In this document: one piece after another, positions 8,023 through 12,486 of the stretch
Numbering within the stretch: the first letter of the stretch is position 1
How the letters are laid out: every line of letters begins with the position of its first letter
Origin: Cyanobacteria bacterium UBA9579
GTDB taxonomy: Bacteria > Cyanobacteriota > Vampirovibrionia > Gastranaerophilales > UBA9579
Direction of reading: 5' to 3'
Assembly (NCBI GenBank): GCA_003499585.1
Contig: DNSU01000021.1
Coordinates: 1-12,486, forward strand
DNA: 12,486 nt
Translations under genes and position numbers: made by a program
Notes under the pieces: model-generated
Told to the model about the DNA's origin: nothing
Databases searched by the model: none
What the model saw: the letters and a program-made list of their open reading frames with translations, nothing else

Positions 8023-9018
8023 ATTTCCCCTGAAATCATTAGAATTTTCGATTTTGCTTAGAATTTCTCGGGCCCTTTGTTTGAAAGTGTGATTATTTAT
8101 GACTGTTTTTTTGCCATTTTGAGCGATCTGATTTCTTAAGGAATTTTTATCTAAATATTTAGATATTTTTCTTATTAATTCTTCATTATTTGCATAGAAA
8201 ATAAGGTCTTTTTCAGGCTTGAAATAATCAGCTGTATCCTGTTTATAATCAGTTAATAAGAATCCACCTGCAGCAAGAACTTCCAGTACTCTGTAATTCA
8301 TACTGCTAAGTCCTTGATCCATGGTGATATTAAGTATAATCTTGGAGCCAGCATAAACTTGCGCCAATTGTTGCTCAGTTTCCAGAAACCCTTTATATGT
8401 TTTCCTGTAATTTTCTAATTCATCTTTATTTAGCAGGCTATGTTCCTGCATTTCTTTGACACTCTGGTCGAAATGTTTTTGATATGAGTAAATACTAAGT
8501 TTGTCCGGGAAGTTTTTAACTATTTTACTCAATACTGATAATCGTCTGATAGTAAGTGGTCTACCTGTAAAAACAATGTCCAGAGGGTTGCTGGTATTAT
8601 TGGTTTCAGCTGTATATAAATCAGGATCAACTCCAAGTGGCAAATAAAAACTCGTATTCTTAAATGAATCAAGATATTGCTTATCCCAACAAAAAACTAT
8701 ATTAGTTGTGCCTGATAGCTTCGGGTATAAATCCAAATCTCCTGAATGTGAGAAGTTGGCGTTTGGATCATCCGCAAAATAATGAATTACAGGGATATTG
8801 AGTTTATTTATTATTTCTTCAGCCTGTGAATTAATTAAATGTACGTAGTCATATCCAATGGCAAAATCAGGTTTGAATTCCTTGATAGCTTTAAAATCAA
8901 GCTCTCTTACATCAAAGGCTAAAATATTATTGCCCAATTGCTCAAAACCTTTAGCCAGACCTTTAATTATTAAAGATCCTGCTATACTTATAGGGCTAAT
9001 AACAAGAATATTATACAT
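8017..9018 (-). CDS. CgeB/DUF3880-family glycosyltransferase (GT-B fold)
   Basis: 333 residues. The N-terminus (MYNILVISPISIAGSLI) starts a Rossmann-like half. The region 46-100 (DFAIGYDYVHL, IHYFADDPNANF) matches the DUF3880 acceptor-side half of CgeB-type proteins. LPLGVDPDLY (126-135) and FTGRP (150-154) mark the hinge. The C-terminal donor-binding half has SMNYRVLEVLAAGGFLLTDY (239-258), the standard glycosyltransferase group 1 motif with conserved Glu246, followed by a helical tail. It probably transfers a sugar from a nucleotide donor onto a surface glycan or protein; substrate unknown. No signal peptide or membrane segment, so cytosolic or peripheral. The ATG at 9018 lacks a clear ribosome binding site. 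The start is 33 bp from a MITE-like element that may carry or displace its promoter. Confidence 0.88.
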   Translation of the reverse strand: MYNILVISPISIAGSLIIKGLAKGFEQLGNNILAFDVRELDFKAIKEFKPDFAIGYDYVHLINSQAEEIINKLNIPVIHYFADDPNANFSHSGDLDLYPKLSGTTNIVFCWDKQYLDSFKNTSFYLPLGVDPDLYTAETNNTSNPLDIVFTGRPLTIRRLSVLSKIVKNFPDKLSIYSYQKHFDQSVKEMQEHSLLNKDELENYRKTYKGFLETEQQLAQVYAGSKIILNITMDQGLSSMNYRVLEVLAAGGFLLTDYKQDTADYFKPEKDLIFYANNEELIRKISKYLDKNSLRNQIAQNGKKTVINNHTFKQRAREILSKIENSNDFRGNY

Positions 9019-9050
9019 ATATGAACCAGCTGTTTCTTAATTGTTTCTAA

Positions 9051-9230
9051 GAGCCTGTCTGGTTAAAAAATGTAAAAATCAAGATATAATGCAATTACAG
9101 GCTCGCCTTATGGACTGCGGTTAAAATGGGCAGCAAAGCTGCACCATTAAACTCATTAATCTTGATATTAAGACTATGATTGTAGAGTTTAGAAAAGTGA
9201 CTTTGTCACCAATTTTAACAAGACAGCTTC
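9051..9230. mobile_element. MITE-like element, 180 bp, imperfect terminal inverted repeats
   Basis: Bases 9051-9068 (GAGCCTGTCTGGTTAAAA) pair with 9213-9230: 15 of 18 positions are complementary, plus one G-T. The ends resemble those of IS elements that start GAGnCTGTC. The possible target duplication TAA (9048-9050) / TGA (9231-9233) has one mismatch, so insertion is not proven. Inside are a second inverted copy of the end (ACAGGCTC, 9097-9104) and a strong stem (GCAGC, AAA, GCTGC; 9130-9142). There is also AAACTC/GAGTTT (9149-9154, 9185-9190), GTGAC-TTT-GTCAC (9197-9209), and GTTAAAAT (9120-9127), which can also pair with 9212-9219. There is no coding frame. A structured RNA is the alternative reading. 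Confidence 0.5.
9063..9090 (+). promoter_or_regulatory. Candidate promoter inside the MITE-like element
   Basis: TATAAT (9085-9090) with TTAAAA (9063-9068, 4 of 6 to consensus) 16 bp upstream, pointing at the ftsB-like gene. It would give a leader of about 355 nt. The -35 lies in the left terminal repeat, so the element may have brought the promoter. Confidence 0.35.
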
Positions 9231-9440
9231 TGAATTTATTATAACAGTAAGGAGAACTTCTGCCTAATTATTGTAGAGTTTTAGGTGATATTAGTTTTAG
9301 TATCCAGATAAATTCTTAAATACATTTTTTAACAAAGCTGGACAACTCAGTAAGAACTTTTTTAAAATTAATAATAAGGACAGCGTAAAAAATACAAGAA
9401 GTATTTTTGAGGTCCAGGCGAATCTTGGAAGGATTAATAT

Positions 9441-9445
9441 AGGGG
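9441..9445 (+). promoter_or_regulatory. Shine-Dalgarno site for the TTG start of the ftsB-like gene
   Basis: AGGGG with a 7-nt spacer to the TTG at 9453. No in-frame ATG precedes the membrane segment, so the TTG start is needed. Confidence 0.7.
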
Positions 9446-9452
9446 CAAAACC

Positions 9453-9842
9453 TTGTTAAATACGGATTTTGATAATAATAAAATTGTTCCGGCAAAAAAA
9501 GATCAACATAATGTATATAAAGAAAGACTGATTAGAACTAATAAAAAAAGAGCGTATTACTTACTTATTTCCTGTCTGCTGGTTATTTGTTTGTTTCAGG
9601 CAGTAAGAGGCGTTTATTTAAATACTACTAAATACATAGTATTAAATAATCAGATTAATAAGCTTGAGCGGATTAACTCTGTAGCAAGACAAAAAAATGA
9701 GGAATTAAATAAGCAAATCCAAAGTTATTCTTCTACTAAAGGAATAGAGGAGTTAGCAAGGGATAACTTAAAGATGGTTGGCAAGGATGAAGTTCTTGTT
9801 ATTATCAAAGAACTTCCTACCCCTGTAGTTAAAAAGAAATAG
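9453..9842 (+). CDS. FtsB/DivIC-like septum formation initiator protein
   Basis: 129-residue bitopic membrane protein. A basic cytoplasmic N-terminus (about 1-33, ending RTNKKR) precedes one transmembrane helix (about 34-56). An extracytoplasmic coiled coil rich in N, Q, E and K follows (about 60-92). Then comes the family's C-terminal motif GIEELARDNLKMVGKDEVLVII (97-118), where the ARxxLxMVxxxE pattern marks the septum formation initiator family (Pfam DivIC). These proteins join FtsL and FtsQ/DivIB in the division complex and signal activation of septal peptidoglycan synthesis. The length is slightly above E. coli FtsB because of the longer N-terminus. The gene stands alone, preceded by a long non-coding leader and followed by a shared terminator. 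FtsB and DivIC cannot be told apart from sequence alone. Confidence 0.85.
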   Translation: MLNTDFDNNKIVPAKKDQHNVYKERLIRTNKKRAYYLLISCLLVICLFQAVRGVYLNTTKYIVLNNQINKLERINSVARQKNEELNKQIQSYSSTKGIEELARDNLKMVGKDEVLVIIKELPTPVVKKK

Positions 9843-9893
9843 TAGTGCTGCAAAAGATATCAGACATTAACTTAAGTTAGGTTATAAAATCAC

Positions 9894-9925
9894 AAAAAAA
9901 ATAATCTGCATATAGCAGATTATTT
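9894..9925. terminator. Shared intrinsic terminator between convergent genes
   Basis: Bases 9899-9909 pair perfectly with 9915-9925 (11 bp, 5-nt loop). The plus-strand run of eight A (9894-9901) becomes a T-tract in the minus direction, a strong terminator for the 51-codon gene whose stop is 36 bp away. In the plus direction the T-tract is shorter (TTATTT), giving a weaker stop for the ftsB-like gene. Confidence 0.8.
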
Positions 9926-9960
9926 AACTCTCAAGATAATCCAGCAGTTTTTTAAAAGGG

Positions 9961-10116
9961 TTATTTGACAGCTACTAAGCGAGGAATAACGCCTAGCTCG
10001 CCTTGAATCATTTTGGCTTTTGCCATTGCCATTGATCTGCGTTTTTTGGCTCCTCTAAGTAGGAATAATACTGATTCTGATATATTTGAACTTGGAATTC
10101 TATTTATTTTATTCAT
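9961..10116 (-). CDS. Small basic protein of unknown function, 51 residues
   Basis: I do not recognise this gene. The frame runs ATG (10116) to TAA (9961), with AGGGG 7 nt before the ATG and a strong intrinsic terminator 36 bp past the stop. That makes a complete small transcription unit. The product begins MNKINRIPSSNISESV, has a short hydrophobic stretch VLFLLRG, a very basic patch AKKRRS (23-28), an Ala/Met/Lys segment MAMAKAKM, and ends ELGVIPRLVAVK. There are eleven Lys/Arg and only two Glu, giving a net charge near +9, with no Cys. The hydrophobic stretch is too short for a membrane span. The charge suggests RNA, DNA, ribosome or membrane-surface binding, but no function can be assigned. 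It stands alone, convergent with the ftsB-like gene and divergent from the dprE1-like gene. Confidence 0.7.
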   Translation of the reverse strand: MNKINRIPSSNISESVLFLLRGAKKRRSMAMAKAKMIQGELGVIPRLVAVK

Positions 10117-10123
10117 TATCTTA

Positions 10124-10128
10124 CCCCT
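10124..10128 (-). promoter_or_regulatory. Shine-Dalgarno site of the 51-codon gene
   Basis: AGGGG on the minus strand with a 7-nt spacer to the ATG at 10116. It is the same motif and spacing as the ftsB-like gene, and the main evidence that this short frame is translated. Confidence 0.7.
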
Positions 10129-10300
10129 GTTAATTTATTCTCTGGCCACATAATCTTTATCGGTTTATTTTTAAATTGACTTTAGTCTTTCTAAGCTTTT
10201 TTTAAGAAATTGAAACATTCTTTTACAAAAATATTTTAAAGACAGGGAGAAAAACAAAGCGAGTGTTTTTTGTTAACGAATTTATGTAATTTAAATTAAG

Positions 10301-10329
10301 TTGCCAATATGCGAGAATATCTATTAAAT
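10301..10329 (+). promoter_or_regulatory. Candidate promoter for the dprE1-dprE2-like operon
   Basis: TTGCCA (10301-10306) and TTAAAT (10324-10329) are 17 bp apart. Each departs from consensus at two positions. The leader would be about 110 nt. Confidence 0.35.
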
Positions 10330-10445
10330 TAAGAGTAGGGATAGTGAGAATACTTAATAAAATTTGAAGCCTGCTAGCACAGACATGTCGGCTCATTCAT
10401 ATAACCAGCTTTGTATAAGAAGTAATAGTAATTTAGAAAGTAAAT

Positions 10446-11729
10446 ATGCAGCTTAATAAGCTTAAAAAAAATGAGATTAACGCAAATTTGCTCAAGTTTT
10501 CTTCAGAAAATGAGCTAAAAGCTATTGTACAAAGTGATAACGAGTTGATTCCAGAGGGGGCGGATTATTCCTGCGGGGAAGGTAACTTGAACTTTACTGT
10601 TGTTTCAACTCAGGATTTTAACAGTATATTATCTTTTGATGAAAATCAGGGTGTCATTACATGCGAGTCAGGAGTTAGATTCTCGGATATATTAAATATT
10701 TTTCTTCCAAAAGGATGGATTCTTCCTGTTATTCCTGAGGCTAAGTTTATTACTGTAGGAGGAGCTATAGCTTCTGATGTGCATGGGAAAAACCATTACA
10801 AGAAAGGATCTTTTTCCAATTATTTAATTTCTTTTGATATTATGCTGGCAGATGGCAGTATAATGACCTGTTCCAGGGCTGAGAATACTGATCTTTTCCT
10901 TGCAACATGCGGAGGAATGGGACTAACTGGTATTATTTTACGAGCAGCATTTAAGCTTTTAAAAGTTGAGACTTCCTATATGTATCAGGAGTCTATAAAA
11001 GCCAGAAATCTTGAGGAGTTATTAGAGATTTTTGAATATTCCAGGGATTTTGATTATTCTGCTGCCTGGGTAGATAATCTGGCAAACGGGAAAAATCTTG
11101 GCCGTGGCATTGTAATTCGAGCACGGCATGCCGTAAGGCAGGATTTAACCGAAGGAGTTTTTAAAAAGCAGCATAGTATTCCGACAGAGTTTAATTTGTT
11201 GTCGCAAAAAATGTTTAATTTTCTATATTTTAATTACAAGAAAAAGAAAAACAAGTTTATTGTTCCTTGCAATGAGTTCTTTTATTTGTTTAAAGAGACT
11301 TATAATTGGAACAAGCAGTTTTATCAGGATAAGGCACAATATATTCCATATCAATTTGTTTTACCAAAGAAATCAGGTTATGAAGGCTTAAGCCAAATAT
11401 TAAACAGGATAAATAAAAGTAAACAACGCTCATTTGGTGCTGCTTTAACATTATTTGGCAAGCAAAATACTTTGATATCTTTTCCAATGGAAGGATACTC
11501 CCTGAATATTAATTTTTTAGCCAGCTCTGACTTATTCTTTTTTCTTCACGAATTAGATGAGCTGGTTCTAAAATATAATGGAAGATTAAATCTGGCAAAA
11601 GATGCTAGAATTACTAAAGAAATGTTTGAAAAAAGCTATCCTGATAATGAAAAGTTTAAGGCATTAAAGCATAAATTTGATAATAAAGGGAAGTTTCAGT
11701 CATTACAATCTAAGAGGATAGGAATTTAA
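10446..11729 (+). CDS. dprE1: DprE1-like FAD-dependent polyprenylphosphoryl-ribose 2'-oxidase
   Basis: 427-residue flavoenzyme of the vanillyl-alcohol-oxidase fold. In mycobacteria DprE1 oxidises the ribose C2' of decaprenylphosphoryl-ribose to the 2'-keto intermediate. The FAD-binding half has GVRFSDILN (76-84) and TVGGAIASDVHGKNHYKKGS (103-122), the DprE1 signature including His113, then DIMLADGSI and CGGMGLTGIIL (155-165). The C-terminal substrate domain ends with GYSLNINF (350-357) and GRLNLAKDARITKEMF (379-394); Lys385 matches the catalytic Lys418 of M. tuberculosis. The position of mycobacterial Cys387 is Asn354 here (alignment by eye, reference from memory). Somewhat shorter than the 461-residue mycobacterial enzyme. 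One base separates its stop from the dprE2-like ATG, so the two are co-transcribed. AGAAAG is a weak ribosome binding site. The true lipid carrier may differ. Confidence 0.85.
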   Translation: MQLNKLKKNEINANLLKFSSENELKAIVQSDNELIPEGADYSCGEGNLNFTVVSTQDFNSILSFDENQGVITCESGVRFSDILNIFLPKGWILPVIPEAKFITVGGAIASDVHGKNHYKKGSFSNYLISFDIMLADGSIMTCSRAENTDLFLATCGGMGLTGIILRAAFKLLKVETSYMYQESIKARNLEELLEIFEYSRDFDYSAAWVDNLANGKNLGRGIVIRARHAVRQDLTEGVFKKQHSIPTEFNLLSQKMFNFLYFNYKKKKNKFIVPCNEFFYLFKETYNWNKQFYQDKAQYIPYQFVLPKKSGYEGLSQILNRINKSKQRSFGAALTLFGKQNTLISFPMEGYSLNINFLASSDLFFFLHELDELVLKYNGRLNLAKDARITKEMFEKSYPDNEKFKALKHKFDNKGKFQSLQSKRIGI

Positions 11730-11730
11730 T

Positions 11731-12459
11731 ATGGGTTATGTGCTTATACTTGGAGCCGATTCAGATATAGCAAAAGCTATAGCAATGAAATATGCTAAAA
11801 ATGGTTATGGCGTATATCTTGCAGGAAAAGATACTGTAAAGCTTGAGCAGGATGCTGAACAAATAGAAACTCAGTATAAAGCAAAGGTAAAAGTTTTCAG
11901 GTTTGATGCATTGGAATTTTATAATCATAAGAATTTTTATAACAGCTTAGAGCCAAAGCCAGCAGGGGTTATCTGTGCAATTGATTACTTAGGTGATCAA
12001 TATGAATCAGAAGAAGATTTCTTAGAAACAAAAAAGATTATTGATATGAACTTTACAGGATGTGTCTCTATTTTAAATATCATTGCCAATGATTTTGAGG
12101 CTAGGAGAGAAGGTTTTATAGTAAGTATAACTTCTACAGCGGGTGATAGGGGTAGGCGTAGCAATTATACGTATGGTAGTGCTAAAGCGGGTTTAACTAA
12201 CTATTTATCAGGGCTAAGAAGCAGGCTTATTGAAGCTGATGTTCAGGTAACTACCGTAAAAACAGGTGCCATTTTCAATAAAGCCACTAATGATGAGTTG
12301 TTTTATATTGCTCCAGCTAAACCTCATGAAATTGCAGATGATGTATTTAAGACCCAGCAAAAAAATAGAGATATCGTCTATAGCAAATGGCAATGGAAAT
12401 TTCTTTCCGTGTACTTCAATAATATTCCGGAGATGATCTTTAAGCGAATGGGGTCATAA
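11731..12459 (+). CDS. dprE2: DprE2-like NADH-dependent 2'-keto reductase (SDR)
   Basis: 242-residue short-chain dehydrogenase/reductase. In the mycobacterial pathway DprE2 reduces the 2'-keto intermediate from DprE1 to decaprenylphosphoryl-arabinose, completing the epimerisation. It has the nucleotide loop LGADSDIA (7-14), a variant of TGxxxGIG, and structural Asn107 in DMNFTG. Catalytic Ser135 is in SITSTAG, with Tyr148 and Lys152 in YGSAK. The GDRGRRSNYTYGSAKAGL stretch (138-155) is close to the DprE2 pattern (RRSN before YGSxKAG). The amphipathic/aromatic C-terminus (KWQWKFLSVYFNNIPEMIFKRM) also fits DprE2 and may touch the membrane where the lipid substrate sits. AGGA lies 7 nt before the ATG. 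The dprE1-like partner upstream makes the assignment much firmer than sequence alone. Confidence 0.85.
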   Translation: MGYVLILGADSDIAKAIAMKYAKNGYGVYLAGKDTVKLEQDAEQIETQYKAKVKVFRFDALEFYNHKNFYNSLEPKPAGVICAIDYLGDQYESEEDFLETKKIIDMNFTGCVSILNIIANDFEARREGFIVSITSTAGDRGRRSNYTYGSAKAGLTNYLSGLRSRLIEADVQVTTVKTGAIFNKATNDELFYIAPAKPHEIADDVFKTQQKNRDIVYSKWQWKFLSVYFNNIPEMIFKRMGS

Positions 12460-12486
12460 ATTTAGTATAAAAACATTAAAAAAGCA

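Larger units (their letters stand above)
9019..9452. other. Divergent intergenic region with MITE-like element
   Basis: 434 bp between a minus-strand glycosyltransferase and a plus-strand ftsB-like gene. The left half (9051-9230) is the MITE-like element. The right half (9231-9452) holds no gene I can support. It contains a 12-bp direct repeat of element sequence (ATTGTAGAGTTT at 9179-9190 and 9270-9281), an 8-bp hairpin with A/T-rich arms (9388-9408) and the ribosome binding site of the next gene. Confidence 0.6.
10117..10445. other. Divergent intergenic region before the dprE1-like gene
   Basis: 329 bp with no further gene I can support. It holds a possible plus-strand promoter (10301-10329), an A/T-rich inverted repeat around 10185-10208 (TTTCTAAG towards TTTAAGAAA), and small palindromes GCTAGC (10373-10378) and GACATGTC (10382-10389). 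I find no clear minus-strand promoter for the 51-codon gene. Confidence 0.5.

Noticed and set aside
9120..9219. tRNA-like multibranch fold closed by GTTAAAAT/ATTTTAAC
   Set aside because: Arm and loop sizes do not fit a tRNA (3-nt loops, a long middle arm) and I match it to no known riboswitch; the terminal repeats make a MITE-like element a simpler explanation.
9260..9319. 19-codon CTG-started frame 5 nt after AAGGAG
   Set aside because: CTG start, very short, no family or repeat pattern; kept only as part of the leader description.
11290..11487. 65-codon open frame antisense to the dprE1-like gene
   Set aside because: Overlaps a well-supported gene, with no start signal or family resemblance.

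Overview
The window is AT-rich bacterial chromosome, and most of it is ordinary core metabolism. The gene content is a GatCAB amidotransferase subunit, CTP synthase, an LL-diaminopimelate-type aminotransferase, Flp-type pilins, an FtsB/DivIC-like protein and a DprE1/DprE2-like pair. It suggests a diderm lineage that makes diaminopimelate by the aminotransferase (DapL) route. A non-photosynthetic relative of cyanobacteria (Melainabacteria/Vampirovibrionia) would fit, but this is inferred from gene content only. Several genes start with TTG behind strong Shine-Dalgarno sites.

Layout. Bases 2-913 (+) hold the end of a secreted protein with two thrombospondin-type-3-like calcium loops; its start lies outside the window. 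A long minus-strand block (9018 down to 937) then reads, in transcription order: a CgeB-like glycosyltransferase, a DapL-type aminotransferase, two small Flp/type IVb pilins, a membrane-anchored TPR protein, an HDOD protein with a degenerate serine-recombinase-like N-terminus, gatC, pyrG and cdd. gatC-pyrG-cdd is a tight operon. The pilin pair lies between two unusually long perfect inverted repeats (26-bp arms each).

Bases 9019-9452 separate the block from a divergent (+) FtsB/DivIC-like gene. This gap contains a 180-bp MITE-like element with imperfect terminal inverted repeats. After the ftsB-like gene comes a 51-codon minus-strand gene (9961-10116) with a good ribosome binding site and its own intrinsic terminator; I do not recognise its product. 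The right end (10446-12459, +) is a two-gene operon for a DprE1-like FAD oxidase and a DprE2-like reductase. In mycobacteria these two together epimerise decaprenylphosphoryl-ribose to the arabinose donor. Their presence suggests that this organism adds D-arabinofuranose to some surface glycan.

The points most worth following up are the 51-codon gene, the recombinase-HDOD fusion, the DprE pair (with Asn at the position of the mycobacterial benzothiazinone-target Cys), the MITE-like element, and the long inverted repeats around the pilin genes.
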